A stretch of 64,000 bases of DNA from Brachionus rotundiformis (taxonomy: Eukaryota; Rotifera; Eurotatoria; Ploima; Brachionidae). The translations under genes were made by a program, and so were the position numbers. Every line of letters starts with the position of its first letter. Within the stretch, counting starts at the first letter, position 1. The notes under the pieces were generated by a model. That model ran no database searches. It had not been told where the DNA came from and was given only the letters and a program-made list of their open reading frames with translations. The stretch is from positions 1,479,995 through 1,543,994 of the forward strand of contig JAESIW010000115.1 of assembly GCA_016802295.1 (NCBI GenBank), written 5' to 3'. Of the stretch, positions 1 to 10,614 are shown piece by piece.

Positions 1-120
1 TTACGGCCTTTTTCGTCATTCTTCGCCTTTTTTACTCTCAGTCTAAATTCACTGTTTTTCAGTTTTCTTGGCTATTATCTTTATTTAAGATTTTTTATCC
101 AGAAAAAATCAAATAAATAA
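1..120 (+). CDS. PIGW: PIGW/GWT1-like acyltransferase, copy 1, 3' end only
   Basis: Last 39 codons plus stop (TAA at 118-120) of a gene that begins left of the window. The bases match 10495-10614, the end of the last exon of PIGW copy 2, with no difference I could find, and the match continues into the 3' flank to about position 165 with one mismatch. The family transfers an acyl chain to the inositol ring of GlcN-PI in the ER membrane during GPI-anchor synthesis. This piece encodes the final, Phe/Leu-rich membrane segment and a short basic tail (QKKSNK). It shows that the array has at least three members. Family assignment rests on the complete copies downstream. Confidence 0.75.
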   Translation, partial: LRPFSSFFAFFTLSLNSLFFSFLGYYLYLRFFIQKKSNK

Positions 121-319
121 TTTTTAAATTTTTAATTTCATATTCTTCAATATTTTATTCGTGATAAATATCTAACTTAATATTTAAATATATTAAAATA
201 TATTAAAATTTTAAAAAAATTGCACACCCGTTGCATTGTTCATTATTTCATTATTCTTAAATAATTTTTAAGACTTTAAAACAGATCATTTGTAAAAAGA
301 ATTCGTTTAATTAGTATTC

Positions 320-671
320 GTAATTCGTGTAATTTCAGTGCAAAAGAACAGAACAAAGTGTAAAAAAATTAAATAACTTTTTTCATAAGGTTTAAAATTA
401 ATTCTATAAATGCAGAATGATGCAACATTCAAATTTGCATCAGCTGTAAAAGTCTGCAAATGATGTGCAAAATTTCTGCAAAATGCACTACATTCGATTA
501 TATTGAAATTTAATTTCTGCTGAACCTTGCAAAATTAGCAGACATAGATATTTGATGCAACTTTGAATATTGCACTATTCTGCATTCACAGAATTGATTT
601 AAACCTTTAGAAAAAAAGTTATTCAAATTTTTTACATTTTTTGGCCATATTGTACTGAATTACACAAAACC
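320..671. mobile_element. Foldback MITE, family member 1
   Basis: Non-coding element of about 350 bp with long imperfect terminal inverted repeats of roughly 110 bp. The left arm (AAAAGAACAGAACAAAGTG, then a TGCAGAATGATGCAAC block) is mirrored by the right arm ending in ACACAAAACC. The same family occurs at 25516-25807 and 63076-63437. It sits in the 3' flank of PIGW copy 1. Flanking homology with copy 2 (about 780-850 versus 10720-10795) shows that this copy carries roughly 560 bp of extra sequence here. The left terminus is eroded and no clear target-site duplication remains. Confidence 0.7.
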
Positions 672-1016
672 TTTTTACCCCGGGTCTCTAATTTTTTCAA
701 TCTTAAACTTTAAGATTTACTTTTTAAAATACAACCCCCCACCTTTTTATTTGATCTTTTTTTTTTAATTGTAGGAACTTTAATTTTTTCTTTTTATTTT
801 TTTAAATTAAAATATTTAAAAATAATCATTTATTAAATTCAAAATTATATTTTTTTGCAACAACTCAGACCAGGATTTTTATCCAGGAAAAAAATTTAAA
901 ATTTATGTTGAATTTAAGTTTCAAATTGTTGTGAATTAGCATCGGCACTAAATTTCTACTTCAGCAAAATAAATCACCAAAAAAATATTAAAAATGAACC
1001 AAATAAATATATTTTT

Positions 1017-1160
1017 CACCAAAAAAAATATTATTTTTTCACCAAAAAAAATATTATTTTTTCACCAAAAAAAATATTATTTTTTCACCAAAAAAAATAT
1101 TATTTTTTCACCAAAAAAAATATTATTTTTTCACCAAAAAAATATTATTTTTTTCACCAA
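1017..1160. repeat. 23-bp tandem repeat in the MULE end
   Basis: CACC starts recur at 1040, 1063, 1086, 1109, 1132 and 1155, an exact 23-bp period. The unit is CACC, an A run, TATTA and a T run. The weak lysine-rich ORF across it is only translated repeat. A reverse-complement version of the unit occurs near 3172-3200 at the other end of the element, so the array looks like amplified subterminal transposon sequence. Confidence 0.85.
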
Positions 1161-1261
1161 ATTTATTAATTGTTTTAAACCAAAAAAATATATATTACAA
1201 CCAAAATAAAAGTTTTTATCACCAATAATAATAAAAATCAAGCCAAAATATAAATTAATTA

Positions 1262-2887
1262 TCAATGCTTGTTTTGCCTTTGTAGGTCTTCCAGGTTTTC
1301 TCTTTTCGCCGATAGGAATATTTTTCGCTGATAGTGGTATTTTACATTCAGGAATATTTAGAATTTTTGAAATACCGATTAAGTGCTTGCAAATGTTATT
1401 CTTGATGTACCATCTAGATGAACTTTTTCCGTTCTTGAAATCGACTAAATCGGGTACTATGACATATAGTAAAGGTTCGTGCTTTTTGTAATCCTCGAAT
1501 TTTTCCAAATAACAATTAAGGTGAACATTAATCCAGTTGTCAACATATTTTTGATCGATTTGTTGTTTATTTTTATTGCCGACAAAATATAATTTTAGGT
1601 TATTGTTTATTTTATGTTAAATAACCGGTTGTTTTCTTTGTAACCATTGTGCAGCGGCTGTCCAATCTGCAAGTGTTATCTCGACTTGGGTCTTAAATAC
1701 TTTGGTATTTCTTTCAGCTGGATCACTATTGGTTGACCAAAAATGAATGATACGTTCATCTACAACTGATATAAATCTCGGTACTGAAAGTCGATTTTTG
1801 AAAGTAGATTGTTCCTTTATATTTCGATTAGTTGATTCTAAAGCATTGTTTGAACTTGGATTAACCTAGAGCGTGGCCTTCGTACCAACGAGGATGTTTT
1901 GTAAACCATTGTTCTTTAAAATACTTAATGAAATTTTCAACGAGTCATTTTTTAAAAGCCATTTATCACAAAATAATCGAATCGCTGCTTTGAATATATC
2001 TGATATATCTGATATAATTGCATTCCTGGTCTGACTTGAAATATAAACTAAGTGCTTATTAACATTTCTAAGCACATGGGTCCGACACATAATTTTTTTA
2101 ATAGGCTTACCAAAAGCTAGCTCATATCCATTTGTTATTGCGTCACTCCCATCAGCAATTAATAAAGTTGGCAAAAATGCTGGTAAGTTTATTTTAGAAA
2201 CAGCGATTTTTAAACTTTTGCAAATAAATGAACAGTTACAGATAAAAGTCGTCTGGATGTAAAAAAAACTCTCAATTGTAACTTGTCTTGTGAATCACGT
2301 TTTTATAATTTCTTCTAACATTCTTAAAGATACTTTGTGTTCACCATATTTTTGTATTTGTATCTTGCAAGGAAATTCGCTAATTCGGCTTTGGTAGGCT
2401 TTTCAATGTTTGATTTCTTGCTTAAGCCATTGAGGATTTGAATTGGTTTACTTATTCCATTTTCGTATAATTCAATGATCGCTTCTCGGGTGCTTTTGGG
2501 TAATTTGGATGTTATTTTATCGCCATGTTCGTGTTGATTTTCATTTATGCATAGGACCACCTTGTTTTCATCACTCTTAATTAAAATGTAGGCTTGCATT
2601 TGACACTTGCTGTTGCTGCATTTAAAATAATGTTTTGCTCTATCGCTGTTATAATGCTTTCGTTGTTTTCTCCAATTGCCTATTTTAATAAGATCTTCAA
2701 AAGCTTCATCAAATAACTGATAATTGTTGAACACATTGTATACTTGACCTTTGCTTCTTTTCCTTTTTCTGTTCAATTTCTCAGATTCAATATCCGAATC
2801 TACATCATCACTAGTATCTTGATTTACAAGTACGTTTTCACTTGATGACAATACTGTGTTATTATGAATCACCGTTGTTGCCATCAT
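1262..2887 (-). pseudogene. MULE transposase pseudogene
   Basis: Three reading-frame blocks in order on the minus strand. 2887-2324 encodes an acidic start, a basic stretch and a Cys/His module (CSNSKCQ through HEH) like the FLYWCH/WRKY-type DNA-binding fingers of MULEs. 2174-1640 covers the catalytic region (LIADGSDAITNGYELAFG, MCRTHVLRNV) and NPSSNNALESTNRNIK, typical of the transposase C-terminal half. 1508-1262 contains a SWIM-like CKHLIGI motif and a basic GEKRKPGRPTKAKQALI tail. Frame changes and a stop near 1617 separate the blocks. Hallmark motifs support the family; inactivity is inferred from the breaks. Confidence 0.75.
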
Positions 2888-3224
2888 TCAGTTGAGTTTC
2901 AATTGATTTTTTAAGGATTGGTAGTATAACGAAAAATACTATCTATAATATTTTTGGTGAATAAAAAATTGAATTGGTGAAGTATAAATTAATAAGGTTA
3001 AAATAAGATTAATTTGGTTAAGAAATCTATTTTGAATTGGTGGTTTGATTTGCACAGGTAATAGTGATATTTGGTGTCAATAAAGAATAGATTTGCGACA
3101 CCAATTAGGTGTTAAATTTTGGTAATCGAGTTTCGCCTTAGATTATATTTTATTGATATTCTTTATTATTTTGGTGAATAAAAAAAATATTATTGGTGAA
3201 CGATAATTGTATGCCATTAGCATC

Positions 3225-4640
3225 AGTTATTTATTATAAGTTATTTGACTTCTTTTTTCTTTTTTTGAAAATTTTTATTTTTTAGGTACTTTAATGAGTT
3301 TTAAATTATTTTATTTTACCCTATACGTTAAGATTTTTTTTTATTATATAATTTCTGTGGTTTTTTTTTAAATTTAAAATGCCCAGCTTTTCCCAAATTC
3401 TAGGCAATTATGAATAGTTATTAGTCAAAAAAGATGAAAATGAAGTCATTTATTAAGTTTCACTGACATTCACTCAACTCACACGCAAAACGCAATGTTT
3501 CGCGTGGAAAATTTGGTAAAAAATTGAAAATTTCTATTTCTATAACTGATCAATAAAAAATTTTTTTAAGATTATTTTTATCAAATAATATAATAAGATA
3601 AACCAATAATTTTATTTTTAATTCAAGCATAAATCATTTAGAATTCATGTTAGCCTTTATCATGTTTCTGGTTATTATTAATTCATTCTCATGTTTCCAC
3701 TTTTTTTTAAAATTATTCCGCAAATGCTAAAAAATCTTTCTATAAAAGCACTTGAAACATGAATGTTTAATAGCACTAGAGCTAATCTTGCTAGTCTTGG
3801 CATTTCATCAATGTATTGATTCCTAAATGTAATATTTGTAATTCCTGTTAAAAATAAGTTTGGGAAAGAATTTTGCCAATTTTAAAATTCCCTTCCCTAT
3901 TATTAACTTCCCTATTATAAGCTATTATTAACTTGATATATTTCTCACTCCAACTCATACTTAAATATTTCTTTAAAGCAACTAATTAAAAGAACAGCTA
4001 GTCTTTCAAATTCAAGTTCTAAATCCATATTTTCTCAGCTAAAGAAAATTCTATTTAGGCCTGGTATTAAATGCGAAATCGAAACATGAATTGAAATGAA
4101 TTTTTACTAGATTTCTTACAAAATATATCCGAATTTTTAAATGATAAATTGTTTTTCCTATGATTCTCTAAATAATGCGCCTTCAACTCATTAATTGCAT
4201 CATTTTTTTGAGCTATTTTTATTGTTCTTATCTCTTCTTGATGAAAGCGGCATGTGTCTTTTTAGTTCATAAACCAAGTTTTTTCTACTTTCGCAATTTA
4301 ATTCGGTTAATCTAAAGCTGACAATCGCCGTACTGTTTTAGTTTTGTTTCAGTTTCTACAACTTTTTTTTCTATTGTTTAACTATTTAATTCATCATTGA
4401 CCATATTTTTAAATCTATCTTAGAATTCAAATAATTATGAATTACGCAAATCTGAAACTATTACACTTCGAAGCTCGTTTTCGTCATTATTATAAAAGTT
4501 GTAATAATTTGTTATAATTTTTACCTTTTTGAATTCATTAACTTGATTAACTTCAAAATTATAAAGGCATGCGTATGAATTGGTGATAGTTTTTTAACTT
4601 TTTGTCTATGAATTTTTAGAATTTGTTGATTTTATTTATT
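3225..4640. other. Intergenic, no gene recognised
   Basis: AT-rich sequence between the MULE and a transposase-like fragment. No convincing exon. It may include decayed transposon sequence linked to the fragment at 4646-5095, but I cannot place boundaries. Confidence 0.5.
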
Positions 4641-4645
4641 GCATT

Positions 4646-5095
4646 TTATTTTTTGACAAGAGATTCTTGATTTATAAAATTCGAAACAGCGGAAAAATGC
4701 TGATCTCGACTATTTTTGCCACGTTTTTCCACAAAAAAGTTCAAGCAAACCTTTATTTTCTTTTTTAAAAGCTCTTGAAATAGATAATGAATAACTTGAG
4801 AACACTTGAAGTGAGTTCCTGTATCAGCCCAAATTATGTATTTTCTTGTTTCAATTTTTTCGAAGACATACAGATTTCTTAAAAATCTACCAATTATTGT
4901 AATAAATTTAAAAAAAGAAAAGTACTTAAAGCTTTTTACAACCTCGGCTCTTGTTTCACTGTTCTGCGAACAAGAAATTAAATCTATATTCATTCAACAG
5001 CATTATTTTTTTAAAAATAAATTCCAAAACCAAACAAAGTTCTTGACACTTGGTTTCTGTATTCATTACTTGGCTGCCTTGGACTTAGACCTTTG
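4646..5095 (-). pseudogene. Transposase-like fragment
   Basis: A minus-strand open stretch (4993-4646) encodes ADTGTHFKCSQVIHYLFQEL followed by a block containing LNFFVEKRGKNSRDQHFS. The D-T-G-x-H-F then N-F-F-x-E-x-x-G-K spacing resembles the catalytic core of some DNA-transposon or retroelement proteins. A further in-sense piece (MNTETKCQELCLVLEFIFKK) lies upstream near 5090-5035. No terminal repeats were found and the family was not identified. It could instead be an exon of an unrecognised gene. Confidence 0.35.
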
Positions 5096-5099
5096 ATTT

Positions 5100-7236
5100 A
5101 AATCATAAAAAAATTGCTTTTTTCTTAATTAAAATTATTGGGGGTTATAAATTTCAAATTAATATTACTTTAAATAGAATAAGAAAAATTTATTAGCTTT
5201 ATCAATTGCGCTGATTATTTTGAAATTATGTACATTTTTTTCTAAAAATTTAACATCAGCCTTTTTTTCTTATTATTTTTTTCTTCAATTTTTTTAGCAA
5301 TTCAGATTGAAAAGTGTCCTTAAATAAGATCAGGAATAATTTTAACTTATTAGTAATAAAAATATATTTTTTTCATTTTAAATATATTTAATAGTAGAGT
5401 GTTTAATGATTATTATTACACCATGTGATCATCTTCAAAAAGTCCTCTACAATTGCATAGAGGAGTCGGAAAATTGATAGAACGGGACTGGTTGTCCAAA
5501 TTATACTCTTTTACTAGTTGAACTATCAAATCTACACTTTTTTCTAAACCATTACTGACATAACGCTCATCAAGTCAATCTAATCTGTGGTCAATTTTTT
5601 TGGACGGAAAGTTGTGACGAAGCTTCTTGGTCGAGAGTTTCAGACTTTTAAATTTAATTGAGTCTTTAGAGCATAACTTTTATTATATTAAAAATATGAT
5701 AATTTGGTAGATAAACAAATATTGTTTGTAAATTGTGTCCATTTTTAAAACGGTCTATCTATGATTTTTGATCTCATTCTTTTATTTATTATTTTATATG
5801 CTATCAATCGTGAAAAACTCTTCATTTTTGAAAAAATGACATTAAAATATTAAATACAAATTTCAAAACTAGTGAAAGACCGACTTTGAAAAATGGTTTG
5901 ATATTTTTTGAACTCACTTCAATATAACAAAATAAGTTTTAGATAGAGAAGAACAGATTTGTGCATGATTGAATGCCCAATATCCATTCACTTATTAGAA
6001 GCCAATTTGGAAAGTAATTGCACATAATTACTATTTTTATGGTAAATGCTTTTCATTTATATTACACAAAAAATGGTATACCTTTAAGTCATTAATAGTC
6101 GTTTATGAAACATAAATTTTACAAGAAAAAAAATATGCGATTACTGTACCAAGAGCATTCTATATAAACATGTCAAATTACCAAAAATCTAATTTTTCTT
6201 TCGTTTCTAGATCTATTATATGATAATTTAATAAAGATCTCTTATTTTTAAAAAAATAACAATATAAAAAATCAATTTCTTTTTAATTTAAACAGGCAAT
6301 CAAAAGAACCAATATTTGAGTCAACTAAAACTTATGATCTTTGATTGTAAAAAAATTTTAAAAAATTCTGTATTGGTTAAATTTAAAAAAAAAAGATCAA
6401 ATAATCTAAATTTATTTTTAATACAGATATTATAAATATTTTTAGTAATTTTTAGGCTTTGATATGGATGGTTCATATAACTAAAGATTAATTAAAATTA
6501 ATCTTTAATAATTTACAAGAAAGATTGACGTTTTTAGTAAGAAGAATTTAAAATAATGAAAAATTCTCATATTTTATTATTTGTAAATAAAAATTTATGA
6601 TAAAAATTTTATATTATTCATCAACCAAGTTTCCAAATATTAATTTCATAAAAATAAATTAATTAAAAATGCTTGACAAATTTCAGTTCAAAAATTGTCT
6701 ATATAAAATATCAAAAAGACAATATTTTAAAAAATAGATACTAAAAATAAATATTTCATACAATTAAGTAAAAATTCAATCAAAATTAAAAAAAAAAATT
6801 ATTTTTTAGGCAATATAATTTTGATGAGTCATTAAGATAAACTAAGTGTATAAATCACAAGTTAATTGCAAGAAAAGAAGTTTAGTGAGCCTAGGAATTA
6901 GTAATCAATGAATTTCAGAAAAGTTAAAAATTGTAATTTATACAAAAGAGGTTGAAAATGAAGAAAAAAATAAAATAATTTTATCTATAAAATAAATCAC
7001 AAAAATTAATATAGTTAAAAATTAAATCAGATTTTCACCTAATAATGTCAAGTAGAAAATTTTATCTTTTTTAAAAAAATAAGGGAAAATTATTTAAGAA
7101 ATGTTGGTGGTAGAAAAAACGTTAATAGGCAAATATCAATGTTATTGAAATTAAAAAAGTTTAAACTTCAGCATTAAAAAAAAACAAAAGTAAACAATAA
7201 CAAAAAATTTTAAATAATTAATAAAATTTAGAAAAG
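5100..7236. other. Intergenic, AT-rich
   Basis: No coding exon, RNA gene or ordered repeat recognised. Short GC-richer islets near 5400-5640 have no readable frame of useful length. Confidence 0.5.
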
Positions 7237-10200
7237 ATGAGCACGATTGGTTACGAAGATAAAGTCTTAAAATATAAAAAAATTATATATAAAAATGAAA
7301 AATATCACAGTTCAGTAACAGAATTTTATTTCATTTTAATAGTTTTTACCCTAATACATTTCTTAAATGGAATAATTAAAATAATTTTATTCAATACTTT
7401 GCTCAAGACAAAATTAAAAAATTTCTGGTAATTTGTTATATATTAATAATTTAAAAAAAAATAACTAGGAAAAATTTAAAGGGCATCATTTTGGATCGAT
7501 TATGTAAGCTATCAGATACCGATCATCTTATCAATTACATTGCTTAGCAATCATTTATATTTGAACACATTTATTCTGGTTCTAAGTTGTGGCATTGGAT
7601 GTTGGTACTTGACAAGAAAAACAAAGCCTATCGAGTTGTTGGATGAAAGTGATTCCTTTTCTGATCTTGATTCAAAAATAATCAAATACAGTGTGACAAA
7701 TTTCCGAAGTTCACTTATAATAATAACAAGCGTTGCTATTCTTGCCGTAGATTTTGGTATTTTCAAGCCTCAATATGCAAAGACTGTCTATTTTGGCTTT
7801 TCTCTGATGGACATTGGTGTTGGATATTTTATTCTCAGTCATTCAATGCGTTACATTCGAAATTCAAGTGATTTCGAGCGAACTAATGAAACTCTTTTGA
7901 CCAAAGTGAGGAAAACCATCAAAAAGTCAAGCATACTTCTAATATTGGGAATTGTTAGAATACTTTTAGTATCGGTGACTGGTTATCATGTTGATATTGC
8001 TGAATATGGTCTTCATTGGAATTTTTTTTTCACAATCTTTGTTGTAAAAGTACATTTAAAATATTTCAATGATAAATAGAAAAACAAATTATTTTTAAAC
8101 TGATCATATTTAGGTTTTGGGCACAATGTGTGAACCAATAACCAAAAAAAACCCATTCAGATGTTATATGCTCTCGATGGCGATTGCCATTATTTACCAA
8201 GTGTTTCTGATGAGAAACGACTTTTGGATGTTCTTATTGAATGTAGCATTAAAAAGGACCAACATAATAGAATTGAACAAAGAAGGCTTGTTTAGTACCT
8301 TTGGATATTTGGCAATCTATGTGGGAGGAAATGGTATTTGTCACAAAATAAATGCCATTAGAAAAGAAAAGGGGTTTTAATTCTACTTTTATTTTTATTC
8401 AATATTTCTATAAATTTCTTTAAGCTCTTCTGAAATGACACGATCCATAAAGTGTCTAAAATTCCTGCTTTATAACTGTTTATTCTTCTATTTAGCCCTT
8501 GAATTCACTCGAAATTATGTCCAAAATTCATCAAGAAGAATATGCAATTTGGCTTTTGTCTTTTTTATTGTAAGTTGTCTTTTTTTAATTCATTTTTTCT
8601 CTAGAGAAATTAAGCTTTCTATCATTTCCTTCCTTTTTCTTTAATTATTTTTTGAGTTTCAGCCTTAGAAATTTAAAAAAATTACTATTTTCCTTCATCT
8701 TTTCATAATATCATCTATTTTCTTTTTAAAAATCTTTTTTATTATATTTAAGAATTAACATGTTTACTTTTCTGTTTTAATTATTTTCTAACCTTAATTT
8801 TTTACTTTAGACCATTTTCATTTTAAAATTAAAGGAATAATTTAATCTTTAAATGTCTTTTTTTATATAATTTTTTGGTTTTAAAATTTTTTATAAAAAA
8901 AGCTTTTTATCATTTCCTTCCTTTTTCTTTAATTATTTTATTTACTTTGACCATATCGAATTTTAACTCGCTAGATATTCTTTACTTTGCCAAGTCTTTC
9001 GATAAAATATCTTACAATAGACTGATCCATAAAATTTCGGCATAGGCTTTTTGCAGTTTACCTCTTAATTTGATTAAATTCTTTCTGACAGAAAGAAAAC
9101 AGTGTTGTCCTTTGGGATTCGATATCCCAATGGACAAGAATAGATAGATAGTGGTTTCCCTAAGGGATAAGTCTTAGGTCCAACTTTATCTATCATTTTC
9201 ATTAATCACAAATTTTTGCAAAATGTACCCGGATGACATCAAGATATTGGCACAAATCAAAGCAAGCTCAATATCTCAAGACTTTCACTATTGACTGGAA
9301 AAATACATTGCTTTTGCTTCTAAACTCAACAAAGTGCAAAATAATCAAGTTTGCAGGAACAACCCAAATCGAATTATACCATGCTAGACTATAACTTATA
9401 GTTTTTTGGATGATGGAAAAAGCAAGGGTCCTTGGCTTATTGAAACGATTCTTGAACACTCCTGACCTAGAAAAAGTTGTACACATATTACATCAGACCT
9501 CATATTTAATTAGCAGTGCCTTTTTAGAGTTCAACTTAAAACAAGATCAAAACACATTCAAGAAATCTCAATATAGAGCCAAAATGGTCAACAGCTATTT
9601 AAAAAATCTGGCCTTTGAAAAGCGCTGCGATCTTGTGAACCTAATCACGCTAAACAACGAAGAATTCCTGGGGAGCTAATTTAAATGTTTAAGTTTGAAT
9701 CTGGCGTAGAAAATATCGATTGGGACGCGAAATCGACTCATAGTCCAGATCGATATGGCCACAGAGAAAGACTTAGAAGAGAAATTGATAGATGTTGTAA
9801 TCAACGCCACGAATTCTTCAATAACAGAATATCAAAACACAGAAACTCACTTCCCAACGAAATTATCTTACCCAAAAATGTGAATTAATTGAAAAAACAA
9901 GCAAGATTATCACTTTAAAACTGACGCGCTCGAATGTCACTATGCTGTTGTATATATGCTATTTATTATTAAAATTTAAATGATCACTTTTCTATTTTCC
10001 TTTTCCTTTCAAAATAATCATTTTTTTACCCTGACTTTTTAACCTAAGATCATTCCATTAAAAATGGAAATTAAAATATAGGGAATAAGCTTTTACAAAT
10101 TTAATCTTTAAATGTGTTTTTTCATTTAATTATTTAATTTAAAAATTTTTATTAGAAAAGCTCTTGCAAGCAGCATTTATTTGGTCCATGTTACTTTTAA

Positions 10201-10614
10201 TGAATATATTTTCCGCTAAATTTTAAAATTAAATTAATTTTTTTTTAAACCATAATTTATTTTTAGCTTCTACAAGGATCATTTTTTTTGATGTGTTGTC
10301 TATTTTCAAATGTAGTCTTCACTAAATTTTGTAAAAACTGGATACTTGAATTGAAATGGAATGGTCTTCATTCCATCGAAGGAATGATAGAAATTTTTAA
10401 TTCATGTTCAAATATCATCGATTCCAAATTAATTGGACTGACTATTTTTATGATATCTAATTATACAACTGGAATATTAAATCTCGCTTTCGATTTACGG
10501 CCTTTTTCGTCATTCTTCGCCTTTTTTACTCTCAGTCTAAATTCACTGTTTTTCAGTTTTCTTGGCTATTATCTTTATTTAAGATTTTTTATCCAGAAAA
10601 AATCAAATAAATAA
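7237..10614 (+). CDS. PIGW: PIGW/GWT1 GPI-anchor inositol acyltransferase, copy 2
   Basis: Complete five-exon gene, 501 aa: 7237-7427, 7482-8043, 8114-8373, 8425-8569 and 10267-10614, with phases joining cleanly. It should acylate the inositol of GlcN-PI in the ER membrane. Family landmarks: FRSSLIIITSVAILAVDFGI with KPQYAKT and SLMDIGVGYF, then EYGLHWNFFFT (exon 2), KEGLFSTFGYLAIY (exon 3), SSRRICNLAFVFF (exon 4), and MISNYTTGILN in the last exon. It is multi-spanning and close to the ~500-aa family length. Intron 4 is swollen to 1.7 kb by a LINE remnant and a relic of another last exon. Exons 2-4 are almost identical to copy 3, while the 5' part of exon 1 and all of exon 5 diverge. The donor of intron 3 is an unusual GTTTTA. 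Confidence 0.85.
8901..8945. repeat. Short duplication inside PIGW intron 4
   Basis: A block around ATCATTTCCTTCCTTTTTC at 8901-8938 repeats the sequence at about 8610-8650 of the same intron. It lies exactly where identity with copy 3 stops, marking the left junction of the extra DNA in copy 2. Confidence 0.6.
9045..9970 (+). mobile_element. LINE reverse-transcriptase remnant in PIGW copy 2 intron 4
   Basis: Degenerate non-LTR retrotransposon 3' half in the sense direction of the host gene. Readable pieces: a GPTLSIIFIN match to the GPLLFxIFIND motif (about 9170-9210), YPDDIKI at the FADDxxI catalytic position (about 9226-9245), LNSTKCKIIKF, KARVLGLLKRFLN, then FFNNRISKHRNSLPNEII near 9820-9870, typical of the C-terminal tail. 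Frameshifts and stops show it is dead. No intact target-site duplication was resolved. Confidence 0.75.
10158..10218 (+). pseudogene. Truncated relic of a PIGW last exon
   Basis: Sequence encoding LLQAAFIWSMLLLMNIF nearly matches the start of exon 5 of PIGW copy 3 (14410 onward), but it breaks off after about 60 bp inside intron 4 of copy 2, 48 bp before the exon 5 actually used there. It looks like a leftover of an older last exon next to the functional one. Confidence 0.65.

Larger units (their letters stand above)
944..3215 (-). mobile_element. Mutator-like (MULE) DNA transposon, degraded
   Basis: About 2.27 kb bounded by a perfect 9-bp direct repeat, ATTAGCATC, at 935-943 and 3216-3224, the target-site duplication size expected for MULEs. 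The ends are weak inverted repeats (left GGCACTAAATT; right, reverse-complemented, GGCATACAATT). Both subterminal regions carry the same CACCAAAAAAATATT-type motif in opposite orientation, expanded to a 23-bp tandem array on the left. A broken MULE transposase gene occupies the inside on the minus strand. Autonomy is lost through stops and frame breaks. Confidence 0.75.

Noticed and set aside
994..1209. 71-codon lysine/phenylalanine-rich ORF
   Set aside because: It is a translation of the 23-bp tandem repeat at the MULE end and has no independent protein character.
7551..7766. Minus-strand ORF over PIGW exon 2 (and its twin at 13059-13274)
   Set aside because: Shadow of the conserved sense exon; no features of its own.
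8435..8644. ORF extending past PIGW exon 4
   Set aside because: Residues after the GTAAGT donor at 8570 are intron translation; the family protein continues in the next exon. The same holds for 13943-14152.
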